DNA of 59,267 nt from positions 65,144-124,410 of the forward strand of contig NTHE01000046.1 in assembly GCA_002551355.1 (NCBI GenBank), written 5' to 3'. The notes under the pieces are model-generated. The model had not been told where the DNA came from and made no database searches. It saw only the letters and a program-made list of their open reading frames with translations. Position numbers and translations under genes: made by a program. This document shows, piece by piece, positions 26,088 to 34,020 of this stretch. Numbering within the stretch: position 1 is the stretch's first letter; each line of letters starts with the position of its first letter. This DNA comes from Streptomyces sp. man185 (GTDB lineage Bacteria > Actinomycetota > Actinomycetes > Streptomycetales > Streptomycetaceae).

Positions 26088-26576
26088 TTAGACGATTTCG
26101 GGGGCCAGAACCAGCGGATCACGCGGGGGACCCTCGTCGAGGAGCGTGCGCAGCAGCTCGGCGAGTCTGGTCGGGTACACCGTCTCACGCGTCGCGAGCA
26201 GTTCGGCGGAAGTCCACCACCTCAGACCGGCGACGCTGCGCAGTTCCAGGTCGGTGAGGCCCTGCGGGGCAGTCGCGGTCTGCGCCGTACGGGCCAGGTA
26301 GTACCACTCGTCCTGGTCCCAGCGGCGTCCGTCGAACGGGAAGGAACAGATCCGGGTCCAGAGCAGCGGGCCCAGCTCGATGTCCGTGACCCCGGTCTCC
26401 TCGGCGAGCTCGCGGCGGGCCGCCTGCTCCCGGGTCTCGTCGCCCTCCAGGCCGCCGCCCGGGGTGAACCACCAGGTGTCGGCGGGGTCGTCCGGCTCAT
26501 GGCCGTGCAGCAGCAGTACGCGGTCGTCGGGGTCCAGGAGGACGACGCGGGCGACCCTGCGGGCCACCGCGGTCAC
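26088..26576 (-). CDS. Nudix hydrolase
   Basis: 162 residues. The Nudix box is intact: GGLEGDETREQAARRELAEE, then TGV, matching G-x5-E-x7-REUxEExGU. It would hydrolyse a nucleoside diphosphate linked to another moiety; the substrate is unknown. GTG 26576 overlaps the sipZ stop (GTGA). Co-transcription with sipZ agrees with the reported S. lividans arrangement, where sipZ leads an operon of unrelated genes. Confidence 0.9.
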   Translation of the reverse strand: MTAVARRVARVVLLDPDDRVLLLHGHEPDDPADTWWFTPGGGLEGDETREQAARRELAEETGVTDIELGPLLWTRICSFPFDGRRWDQDEWYYLARTAQTATAPQGLTDLELRSVAGLRWWTSAELLATRETVYPTRLAELLRTLLDEGPPRDPLVLAPEIV

Positions 26577-27328
26577 CGGGCCGCTCCGGTCGCCGTCCCG
26601 CGACGGGCCAGACGCGCCGCCACGGGCCCGTACACCGCACCGGCGAGGATCAGGGCGACGCCCACCAGGATCGCGCCCAGCTGGAGCGGCAGGGGCCCGG
26701 CGGCGGACACCCCGCCGGGCAGCGCGGCGAACGAGGAGGGGCGGCCGATCATGCCGTCCATCGGCCAGGCCACCGCGTCCACCCGGGCCTGCACGGCGCT
26801 CAACGGCACGGAGCCTTGGTCGGCGTCCTGGAGGTGGACCCGCGAGTCCAGGGAGGTGGCCCGTTCGTCGCCGAGGAGGAAGATCTGGCCCCGGGGCACC
26901 GTGGCGGAGAAGTCCTGGGGCGAGGCGGGCGCCTTCCCGTCCGGGGCGGCCGGGCCCCGGTCGAGGTACGGCTCGTCGACGGGGGTCCCGTTGACGGTGA
27001 GCCGGCCCTCCCGGTCGCAGCAGGCGACCTTGTCGCCGCCGATGCCGACGACGCGCTTCACCATGGGTGTGGCGCCCCAGACCTGGTCGGTGAAGACCAC
27101 CACGTCACCGCGCCGAACCTCGGCGCCGTCGATCCGCTCGGCGAGCACCCGGTCGCCGGGGTTCACCGTCGGGGCCATGGAGTCGGTCGGGATCGTGTAC
27201 GGCTGGTACACCACCGCCGCCCAGACGAAACCGCCGAGGAAGAGCACACAGCCGACGGCCACGGCGAGACCCGACACCATGGCGCCGAGCCGGCCGCGGC
27301 CGTCTTCCTTGCTCCCTGTACCGCTCAT
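26573..27328 (-). CDS. sipZ: Type I signal peptidase SipZ
   Basis: 251 residues, S26 family. The catalytic pair is Ser50 in IPTDSMAPTV and Lys91 in PMVKRVVGIGGD; box E is LLGDERATSLDSR. An N-terminal membrane anchor lies at about residues 20-40 and a second hydrophobic segment near the C terminus at about 220-243. It cleaves Sec and Tat signal peptides outside the membrane. ATG 27328 has GGGGGAG upstream. It is the most diverged of the four sip genes here and is separated from sipY by 50 bp. Confidence 0.92.
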   Translation of the reverse strand: MSGTGSKEDGRGRLGAMVSGLAVAVGCVLFLGGFVWAAVVYQPYTIPTDSMAPTVNPGDRVLAERIDGAEVRRGDVVVFTDQVWGATPMVKRVVGIGGDKVACCDREGRLTVNGTPVDEPYLDRGPAAPDGKAPASPQDFSATVPRGQIFLLGDERATSLDSRVHLQDADQGSVPLSAVQARVDAVAWPMDGMIGRPSSFAALPGGVSAAGPLPLQLGAILVGVALILAGAVYGPVAARLARRGTATGAAR

Positions 27329-27378
27329 CCCAGCGCTCCCCCGTCGGAGATCGACAATCGCTGATCCGAGTCGGCACC

Positions 27379-28284
27379 CTACCCGGCGGTACGCCCGGCG
27401 GTCAGCCTCCGGCGGCGCCACAACACGAGGGGCACCGCTCCGGCTACGCCCAGTGCCGCCGGCGCCATCGCGGCGGCCGCGTTCAGGCCGGGCTGGTCGA
27501 AGGTGTCGGGGACCGGCAGGGTCGCCCAGCGGCCCAGCGGCCAGGCGACGACGACGGCGCGGCCGACGACCTCGTCGTTGGAGACCGTGCCCTGTCCCGG
27601 GAGCTCCTGGTGGTAGCGCGAGTCCAGGGAGTTCTGCCGGTGGTCGCCCATGACGAAGATCCGGCCGTCGGGCACCTTGATCGGTCCGAAGGGCTTGTCG
27701 TTGCACGGGGTGTTCCCGGGGAAGATGAACGACTTCTCGTCCAGGCTCTTCCCGTTGACCGTGACCGGGCCGTTCTCCTTGCACTCCACGGTGTCGCCGC
27801 CGACCGCGATGACCCGCTTGATCAGGTCCTTCTCCTCGGACGAGGGCATCAGGCCGATGAAGCTCAGGAACTTCTGCACCGCGTTGGGCTCCGGGGTCGC
27901 GGTGTCCTCCAGCCAGCCGCCCGGGTCGTGGAAGACCACGACCTCGCCGCGCTCCGGCTCCGAGCCGAACCAGGGGGTCAGTTTGTCGACCAGCACCCGG
28001 TCGCCCCGCTGCAGGGTGTTCTGCATGGAGTCCGAGGGGATCGAGAACGCCTGGACCAGAAACGTCTTGATCAGCAGCGCCAGGACCAGGGCGATACCGA
28101 CGAGCAGCGGCAGCTCCAGCCAGAAAGAACGCTGCTTCTTGGGGCGCCTGCCACCGTCGCCGCCCGGAGGATCGCCCTCACCCTCCGGCGGAACCGCCGC
28201 CCCGCCCGCGGGAGACTCGTCGCGCTCCGGCCGGTCCTCGGGTTCGTCGTGTCCGGATCGTGCGCCGACCGCCAAATCCCCCAC
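27379..28284 (-). CDS. sipY: Type I signal peptidase SipY
   Basis: 301 residues, S26 family. Ser86 in SIPSDSMQNTL and Lys156 in LIKRVIAVGGD are the catalytic dyad; FVMGDHRQNSLDSR is box E. It has an acidic cytoplasmic N terminus of about 50 residues, one anchor at about 57-75, and a C-terminal hydrophobic segment that may be a second anchor. GTG 28284 is preferred over GTG 28290 because AGGAG then lies 5 nt upstream. The first 107 bp lie inside the 3' end of sipX in another frame. Confidence 0.92.
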   Translation of the reverse strand: MGDLAVGARSGHDEPEDRPERDESPAGGAAVPPEGEGDPPGGDGGRRPKKQRSFWLELPLLVGIALVLALLIKTFLVQAFSIPSDSMQNTLQRGDRVLVDKLTPWFGSEPERGEVVVFHDPGGWLEDTATPEPNAVQKFLSFIGLMPSSEEKDLIKRVIAVGGDTVECKENGPVTVNGKSLDEKSFIFPGNTPCNDKPFGPIKVPDGRIFVMGDHRQNSLDSRYHQELPGQGTVSNDEVVGRAVVVAWPLGRWATLPVPDTFDQPGLNAAAAMAPAALGVAGAVPLVLWRRRRLTAGRTAG

Positions 28285-29254
28285 ATCCACTCCTCAATAC
28301 GTGCCACTGCCCGCGCCCCATCAGACGCAGGCCCACCACTCCCATAACGAGCGGGAGTTCCGCAGGGGTCGGGAGCCGGACCATTCCATCGCGATCCGGA
28401 GGTGCCACACTATTCGACGGGGCCGAAGTCGCTGCCTCCGATGCGCGCGAGTCCGGGACCGCGGTGAAGGCGTCGCGTTCCTCCAGAGTGCTCCAGTTGC
28501 CGAACGGCCAGGCGATCACGACGGCCCGCCCCACGACCTCTTCCTCGGAGACCGTGCCCCGGTCGGGTTCGTCGAGGTGGAAGCGGGAGTCGGCGGAGTC
28601 GGACCGGTGGTCCCCCATCACGAACAGCCGCCCCTCGGGGACCTTCACCTCGAACGAGATGGTCGAGGGCCGGTCGTCGGGGTGGAGGTACGTCTCGGCC
28701 AGCGGTACGCCGTTGACGGTGACCCGGCCGTCCTCGCCGCAGCACTTCACGGTGTCGCCGCCGACCGCGATGACCCGCTTGATCAGGTCCTGCTCGTCGT
28801 CGGACGGCAGCAGCCCGATGAAGGTCAGCAGTTCGGTGGCCTGCTTGACGCCGATCGGCGGGTCCTTCGTCTGCCCGGCGTTCTCCTGCTGGAGCCAGCC
28901 GCCGGGGTCCTTGAACACCACGACGTCGCCGCGCTGCGGCTTCGACCCGAACCACGGGGTCAGCTTGTCCACGAGCACCCGGTCGCCGATCCGGATGGTC
29001 TGTTCCATCGACCCGGACGGGATGACGAACGCCTGGACCAGGAACGTCTTCAGGACGAGCGCGATCAGCAGCGCCACGACGACGAGGACGGGTATCTCCT
29101 TCACCGCGGACCTGCGGCGCTTGCGCCGGACCTTCTTGGCCAGCTTGCGGCGCTCCGCCCGGGTGGGCAGCGAGCGCGGCCCGGTCGGCCTGGTCCCGGT
29201 CGGCAGGGACGCGCCGGGGTCGGAGGCGCCGCGCGGACGCCCGCGGTTACCCAT
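28178..29254 (-). CDS. sipX: Type I signal peptidase SipX
   Basis: 358 residues, S26 family. The catalytic dyad is Ser82 (VIPSGSMEQTI) and Lys159 (LIKRVIAVGGD), with box E FVMGDHRSDSADSR. The N-terminal anchor is at about residues 53-72 after a very basic segment. The last 36 residues, Arg/Gly-rich, are read across the start of sipY in a different frame. ATG 29254 overlaps the end of sipW by 8 bp, so sipW-X-Y are one coupled unit. Confidence 0.92.
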   Translation of the reverse strand: MGNRGRPRGASDPGASLPTGTRPTGPRSLPTRAERRKLAKKVRRKRRRSAVKEIPVLVVVALLIALVLKTFLVQAFVIPSGSMEQTIRIGDRVLVDKLTPWFGSKPQRGDVVVFKDPGGWLQQENAGQTKDPPIGVKQATELLTFIGLLPSDDEQDLIKRVIAVGGDTVKCCGEDGRVTVNGVPLAETYLHPDDRPSTISFEVKVPEGRLFVMGDHRSDSADSRFHLDEPDRGTVSEEEVVGRAVVIAWPFGNWSTLEERDAFTAVPDSRASEAATSAPSNSVAPPDRDGMVRLPTPAELPLVMGVVGLRLMGRGQWHVLRSGCGGFGGRRTIRTRRTRGPAGARRVSRGRGGGSAGG

Positions 29255-30017
29255 GGGCCGCGCCCGGCGCCCGTACGTCGCCGAAGGCGCCGGTCCCCGC
29301 CAGCGAGCCGACCCGGGCGGGCGGCCAGCCCAGCCAGTCCACCCGGCCGGTCACGCGCTCGACGGGAACCATGCCGCCGCCGGGCGATCCGAGGTGGTCC
29401 CGGGAGTCGCTGGAGCGGCTGCGGTGATCGCCCATCACCCACAGGGCGCCGGCGGACACCACGATGTCGAAGGGCACCCGGGAGCCGGTGTCACCGGGGT
29501 ACAGATACGGCTCGTCCACCGCGGTGCCGTTGACCGCGAGCCTCCCCCGCACGTCGCAGCAGACGACGCGGTCGCCGCCCACGCCCACCACCCGCTTCAC
29601 GAAGTCGGTGTCGGCGGGCTCCGCGAGCCCCAGGGAGGCCGCCGCCCCGCGTGCCAGCCCGGCCAGGGGGTTCGCGTCGAGGTCCTCCCGTACGAACGAG
29701 CCGGTGCCGTCGAAGACCACCACGTCGCCGCGCTCGGGCTCGGCGCCGAAACGGTACGCCAGCTTGTTCACCAGTACCCGGTCGCCGACCTGCAGCGTGG
29801 GCTCCATCGAGCGGCTGGGGATCAGGAAGGGCTGGACCACGAAGGAGCTGAACAGCAGCAGGGCGACGGTGGCCAGTACCACCCCGGCGAGCACCCGCCG
29901 CCAGGACAGTACGGAGGCGACGCGGGCCCGCGTACGCGAGAAGCGCGACCTCTCCTCGGGCCCCGTGTCGGGTTCCGAGGAGCGGTCGCGCTCCGAGTGC
30001 TGTGCTTGCGTGTCCAT
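29247..30017 (-). CDS. sipW: Type I signal peptidase SipW
   Basis: 256 residues, S26 family. Ser70 in LIPSRSMEPTL and Lys141 in DFVKRVVGVGGD are the catalytic dyad; box E is WVMGDHRSRSSDSR. There is one N-terminal anchor at about residues 42-62, and the C terminus is short. It is first of the sipW-X-Y set, 66 bp downstream of rplS. A cluster of four sip genes in this order is known from Streptomyces lividans and S. coelicolor, and the names follow that order. Confidence 0.92.
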   Translation of the reverse strand: MDTQAQHSERDRSSEPDTGPEERSRFSRTRARVASVLSWRRVLAGVVLATVALLLFSSFVVQPFLIPSRSMEPTLQVGDRVLVNKLAYRFGAEPERGDVVVFDGTGSFVREDLDANPLAGLARGAAASLGLAEPADTDFVKRVVGVGGDRVVCCDVRGRLAVNGTAVDEPYLYPGDTGSRVPFDIVVSAGALWVMGDHRSRSSDSRDHLGSPGGGMVPVERVTGRVDWLGWPPARVGSLAGTGAFGDVRAPGAAHG

Positions 30018-30083
30018 CGCGGCCGAAGCTTATCCGGCCGCCCTGTGGACGGGTCACCCGCAGGGGGATGACCGGGCGACAGC

Positions 30084-30434
30084 TCAGTTGTCGCGCTTCT
30101 CCTTGATCTTCGCGGCCTTGCCGCGCAGCTCACGGAGGAAGTACAGCTTGGCGCGACGGACGTCACCGCGGGTGACGAGCTCGATCTTCTCGAAGATCGG
30201 GCTGTGCACCGGGAAGGTGCGCTCGACGCCGACGCTGAAGGAGACCTTGCGGACCGTGAAGGTCTCGCTGACGCCCGAGCCCTGGCGGCGGATGACGATG
30301 CCCTTGAACTGCTGGATACGGGAGCGGTTGCCCTCGATCACGCGCACGTGGACGTTGACGGTGTCACCGGCACGGAACGCCGGGAGGTCCGTACGGACGG
30401 AGGCGGCGTTGACGCCATCGAGCAGGGAAGTCAT
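30084..30434 (-). CDS. rplS: 50S ribosomal protein L19
   Basis: 116 residues with the L19 signatures FRAGDTVNVHVRVIEG and GVERTFPVHSPIFEKIELV. The start is ATG 30434, giving the usual length; the upstream frame to 30461 is not needed. It is separated from trmD by 130 bp on the same strand and is the last gene of the rpsP-khpA-rimM-trmD-rplS block, although it could have its own promoter. Confidence 0.97.
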   Translation of the reverse strand: MTSLLDGVNAASVRTDLPAFRAGDTVNVHVRVIEGNRSRIQQFKGIVIRRQGSGVSETFTVRKVSFSVGVERTFPVHSPIFEKIELVTRGDVRRAKLYFLRELRGKAAKIKEKRDN

Positions 30435-30564
30435 GGTTTCTGCTTTCTTCGCCGATGCCACAGGTCATCGACGGAATGTCGTTGAAGAGTTCGGAGCGCT
30501 GATCGCGTCGGGCGGGCGTCTTTCCCCCTGTGGCAGGGGCGCACACCGGACGTACAGCAGCGGC

Positions 30565-31386
30565 CTATTCTTCCACGGCGGTGGGCCTGCGCCAAAATCG
30601 GCCGCCGGGCTCCGGCGCGAAGCCGAGGATGGACAGGATCTCGCGGTCCTTCTTGTCGAAGGCGCTCGCCTCGCACCGCTCGATCAGGTCGGGCCGGTTG
30701 AGGGCGGTACGGGCGAAAGCCTGGTCCCGCCGCCAGCGCGCGATCCTGCCGTGGTGGCCGCTGAGCAGGACGTCCGGGATGGACCGGCCGCGCCACTCGG
30801 GCGGCTTGGTGTAGACGGGGCCCTCCAGGAGGTTCGCCATCGCGCCCGGGGCGAAGGAGTCGTCCCGATGGGACTCGGCGTTGCCGAGGACCCCGGGCAG
30901 CAGCCGGGCCACGGCCTCCGTGATCACCAGGACGGCGGCTTCCCCGCCGGCCAGCACGTAGTCCCCGATGGAGACCTCGACGACCCGCAGCCGGGTGGCG
31001 TACTCATCGATCACCCGTCGGTCGATGCCCTCGTACCGCGCCGGGGTGAAGAGCAGCCAGGGCTCGGCGGAGAGCTCGACGGCCAGTTCCTGGGTGAACG
31101 GCCGGCCGCTGGGCGTGGGCACGACGAGCACCGGGGAGTGCGCCCCGGCCTCGTAACCGTCGGCCAGGGACTCGTCCAGGGCGTCGCCCCAGGGCTCGGT
31201 CTTCATGACCATGCCGGGACCGCCGCCGTAGGGGGTGTCGTCGACCGTGTTGTGCCGGTCGTACGTCCACTCCCGCAGATCATGGACGTGGACGTCCAGC
31301 ACGCCCCGGGCGCGCGCCTTGCCGACGAGGGAGACGTTCAGCGGTTCCAGGTACTCCGGGAAGATCGTGACGACGTCGAGCCGCAT
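30565..31386 (-). CDS. trmD: tRNA (guanine37-N1)-methyltransferase
   Basis: A 273-residue SPOUT-class enzyme that methylates G37 next to the anticodon and so prevents frameshifting. It begins MRLDVVTIFPEYLEPL. The SAM-binding knot shows EVSIGDYVLAGGEAAVLV, and the catalytic DDSF segment HRDDSFAPG is present. The start is ATG 31386, whose last bases overlap the rimM stop (ATGA), so the genes are coupled. The C-terminal tail is a little longer than in E. coli. Confidence 0.96.
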   Translation of the reverse strand: MRLDVVTIFPEYLEPLNVSLVGKARARGVLDVHVHDLREWTYDRHNTVDDTPYGGGPGMVMKTEPWGDALDESLADGYEAGAHSPVLVVPTPSGRPFTQELAVELSAEPWLLFTPARYEGIDRRVIDEYATRLRVVEVSIGDYVLAGGEAAVLVITEAVARLLPGVLGNAESHRDDSFAPGAMANLLEGPVYTKPPEWRGRSIPDVLLSGHHGRIARWRRDQAFARTALNRPDLIERCEASAFDKKDREILSILGFAPEPGGRFWRRPTAVEE

Positions 31387-31982
31387 CAGGCGTCGCCCTT
31401 CGGCGCCTCGTCCGTGCCCCCGCCGGCCGCCTCGTCGGCCTCCTCGTCGCGGGAGGAGGCGATCACGGCCTCGCTCTCGTCGATCAGGCCGGGCGGCGGG
31501 GTGATGACCGCGCGCTGCTCCTCCAGGTCGATCTCGGTGACGATCTCCTCCACGAAGGGGATCATCACCTCGCTGCCGTCGGGGCGCTCCACGATGAACA
31601 GATCCTGCGAGGGCAGGTGGGAGATCTCGGTGATCCGGCCGATCTCGGTGCCGTCGGCGAGCACCACGTCGAGGTCGATCAGCTGGTGGTCGTAGAACTC
31701 GTCCTCGTCCTCGGGCAGTTCCTCCGGGTCCACCTCGGCGATCAGCAGGGTGTTGCGCAGGGCCTCGGCGGCGGTGCGGTCGCGCACACCCTCGAAGCGC
31801 AGCAGGAGCCTGCCGCTGTGGACCCGGCCCGTCTCGATCGTCAGTGGGCCCGTCGCCGCCGGTTCGGTGGCCAGGACGGCGCCGGGTCCGAGCCGCAGCT
31901 CCGGCTCGTCCGTTCGTACCTCGACGGTGACCTCGCCCTTGATGCCGTGGGCGCGGCCGATCCGCGCGACTACCAACTGCAC
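31386..31982 (-). CDS. rimM: Ribosome maturation factor RimM
   Basis: 198 residues. The N-terminal domain opens VVARIGRAHGIKGEVTV and a PRC-barrel domain follows (IPFVEEIVTEIDLEEQRAVI). RimM assists 30S head assembly through S19. The final 30 residues are an acidic Glu/Asp/Ala tail. GTG 31982 has GGAG 6 nt upstream. It lies 150 bp from khpA, and that spacer contains a tandem repeat and a hairpin. Confidence 0.95.
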   Translation of the reverse strand: MQLVVARIGRAHGIKGEVTVEVRTDEPELRLGPGAVLATEPAATGPLTIETGRVHSGRLLLRFEGVRDRTAAEALRNTLLIAEVDPEELPEDEDEFYDHQLIDLDVVLADGTEIGRITEISHLPSQDLFIVERPDGSEVMIPFVEEIVTEIDLEEQRAVITPPPGLIDESEAVIASSRDEEADEAAGGGTDEAPKGDA

Positions 31983-32037
31983 GCTGTTCTCCGATTGGTG
32001 GGTGGGGGAGTCGGCCCGTCACGGAAACGCCCCGAGG

Positions 32038-32075
32038 GTCCGGGTGGCCGACGACAGTCCGGGTGGCCGACGACA
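32038..32075. repeat. Two exact 19-bp tandem copies in the khpA-rimM spacer
   Basis: The unit gtccgggtggccgacgaca occurs at 32038-32056 and again at 32057-32075 without a gap. It is directly next to the hairpin at 32078-32109. Confidence 0.8.
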
Positions 32076-32077
32076 AA

Positions 32078-32109
32078 GGCCGGGGACGGCCCGAAGGCCC
32101 TCCCCGGCC
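32078..32109 (-). terminator. Hairpin between khpA and rimM (possible attenuator)
   Basis: On the minus strand ggccgggga pairs with tccccggcc and an inner GC stem is capped by a TTCG loop; TTTGT follows. It lies 23 bp past the khpA stop. Because the downstream genes rimM-trmD belong to the same block, partial termination is likely. Confidence 0.65.
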
Positions 32110-32132
32110 CTGGCCGGTGTTCAACTCGCTGA

Positions 32133-32372
32133 TCAGCGAACCTGGTCCACATCGACGAGGTCGACGCGGATCCCACGGCCGCCGATGGCACCCACGACCG
32201 TGCGCAGAGCGCGAGCGGTGCGGCCGTTACGGCCGATCACCTTGCCGAGGTCGTCGGGGTGGACCCGGACCTCCAGCACGCGCCCGCGGCGCAGGGTGCG
32301 CTCGGCAACCTGCACGTCGTCGGGGTTGTCGACAATGCCCTTCACGAGGTGCTCGAGAGCCTCCTCGAGCAT
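32133..32372 (-). CDS. khpA: KH-domain RNA-binding protein KhpA
   Basis: 79 residues, a single type II KH domain with the GxxG loop in GKVIGRNGRTARALRTVV. KhpA proteins bind RNA and in several Gram-positive bacteria work with KhpB in cell division and small-RNA functions. It starts at ATG 32372, 2 bp after the rpsP stop, so it is clearly co-transcribed with rpsP. Confidence 0.93.
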   Translation of the reverse strand: MLEEALEHLVKGIVDNPDDVQVAERTLRRGRVLEVRVHPDDLGKVIGRNGRTARALRTVVGAIGGRGIRVDLVDVDQVR

Positions 32373-32374
32373 GC

Positions 32375-32815
32375 TCAGGCCTCGGTCGACTCGGTGGACG
32401 CGGGGGCCTCAGCCGCCTCGTCCGCCTTCTTGTCGGACTTCTTGGCCTTGGGGGTGATGGCCTCACCCTTGGCCTCGTCGCCGTCCGAGGACAGCGCCTC
32501 GAACAGCGCGCGCTTGTCAGCCTTGGGCTCCGGCTGCAGCAGCGGCGCGGGGGCCGGGAGGCCCTTGTGGGCCTGCCAGTCACCGGTGAGCTTCAGGATC
32601 GCGAGGACCGGCTCGGTCGGCTGGGCGCCGACGGACAGCCAGTACTGCGCGCGCTCTGCGTTGACCTCGATGCGCGAGGGGTTCTGCACCGGGTGGTACA
32701 GGCCGATCTCCTCGATGGCCCGGCCATCACGGCGGGTACGGGAGTCGGCGACGACGATGCGGTAGTGAGGCGAACGGATCTTGCCCAGACGCTTCAGCTT
32801 GATCTTGACTGCCAC
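32375..32815 (-). CDS. rpsP: 30S ribosomal protein S16
   Basis: 146 residues. The S16 domain begins AVKIKLKRLGKIRSPHYRIV and ends near residue 85. The remaining 60 residues are a Lys/Ala/Glu-rich tail, usual in Streptomyces. The start is GTG 32815, with AGGAG upstream at a rather long spacing of about 12. It is the first gene of the leftward rpsP-khpA-rimM-trmD-rplS block. Confidence 0.95.
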   Translation of the reverse strand: MAVKIKLKRLGKIRSPHYRIVVADSRTRRDGRAIEEIGLYHPVQNPSRIEVNAERAQYWLSVGAQPTEPVLAILKLTGDWQAHKGLPAPAPLLQPEPKADKRALFEALSSDGDEAKGEAITPKAKKSDKKADEAAEAPASTESTEA

Positions 32816-32972
32816 GGAAGTGGTGTCTCCTGGTCTCAGACGTGGTTGGGCACAACTAGATGCCACGTGGGGTTGCGGTACTCGGAGTGCCCGATGGACG
32901 CGTCAGCCGGAGGAGAGAGGGGTCCTGTGCGACTGTCGAGTACAGCTAGCCATTGTGCCACACCACTTCGGC

Positions 32973-33566
32973 TCACCCCACCGCGACCGCCGCTTCCGGG
33001 ATCTGGAACGGCTTGCCGCAGCCGCCGCAGACGATCGGGGCCTGGGCCAGGACCGACGGGACGACGCGGACGTTGCGTCCGCAGTCGCAGACGGCCTTGA
33101 CGCGGACCCCGCCCCCGGAGGAACCGTGCCGGGCGGCAGGGCCCCGGAAGGAGCGCTTGGTGTCGGCGGCGGTGGCGACCGTGTGCGCCTTGAGGGCGCG
33201 CTGCAGCCGTTCGGTGGTCGGGCGGTACCGGCGCTTGGCCTCCGGATTCAGCGTGACCAGCGAGAATCCGCTGCTGGGGTGGGGTTCCTCGGCATGATCG
33301 AGGCCCAGCTCCTCGGCGATCGCGAGGAAGCGTCGGTTGTGGTAGCGGCCGGCGCGGGAGGTGTCTCGGACTCCTCTCGCGGCGGCGATGCCGTGGACTG
33401 CCTCATGGAGCAGTCGCTCGAAGGAGAGCTCGGCGCCACAGGCGGACGAGGACTCTCCGATCAGGGACTCGGGCGCGGCTAGATCGGGCAGCTCGGGGTG
33501 GTACCGCTGAATGTCGGCCCACGCCTGTGCCAGCTCTGCGGCAAGTACAGGTGGTGTCGTGCTCAC
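32973..33566 (-). CDS. SprT-like zinc metallopeptidase-type protein, function unknown
   Basis: 197 residues. An HExxH motif (HEAVH, His54-His58) is followed about 20 residues later by RYHNRRFLAIAEELGL, the third-ligand region of SprT/Spartan-like folds. The C terminus carries a likely zinc ribbon, CDCG with CGGCG 25 residues later. The architecture resembles SprT-like proteins, some of which act on DNA-protein crosslinks; activity here is inferred from fold only. The GTG start at 33566 has no strong ribosome-binding site. It lies upstream of rpsP by 157 bp, on the same strand. Confidence 0.7.
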   Translation of the reverse strand: MSTTPPVLAAELAQAWADIQRYHPELPDLAAPESLIGESSSACGAELSFERLLHEAVHGIAAARGVRDTSRAGRYHNRRFLAIAEELGLDHAEEPHPSSGFSLVTLNPEAKRRYRPTTERLQRALKAHTVATAADTKRSFRGPAARHGSSGGGVRVKAVCDCGRNVRVVPSVLAQAPIVCGGCGKPFQIPEAAVAVG

Positions 33567-34020
33567 GTCGTGACAACGAGCCCGAGTGCCCCGGTGTTCC
33601 TATTCCGGGGCATCCCAAATAATTTGCACGTACCAGTCAGTTGCCCTTGATGCGTCCGGACGAGGGCGGGTACGCAGAACTGCGGAGAAGGCGCACAGCT
33701 CGCACCAAGGTGGTGCACAGCGTGCGGTACGCCCGGCGGCTTCGGATGTGAGGTGCGCCGGCAACCCGCGCTCCTGACGAATCCGCCCGGAAGACTACCC
33801 TTCCGTCCGCTCGACGTGCCCGGCGCGGGGTGTCGGGTAAGACTGGTCGGAGAGCAGACGTGGGACGGGGCGCACGACCGGGGCACGCAAGCACTGCTCC
33901 ACAACCCCTGGACGGAACGGCGGATGCGCAGTTCTCTGGCTACGGGGGTGCGGAACACACGCACACGGGGGGACGTCCACTCGGGCACGACCGACCTCTT
34001 GGCGGATTGGGGCACTTTCC
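33567..34020. other. Divergent intergenic region, no gene recognised
   Basis: 454 bp between the SprT-like gene (leftward) and the methyltransferase gene (rightward). It presumably holds both promoters. Short ORFs here overlap in several frames and have no start signals or recognisable motifs. I see no RNA gene or strong hairpin. Confidence 0.5.
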
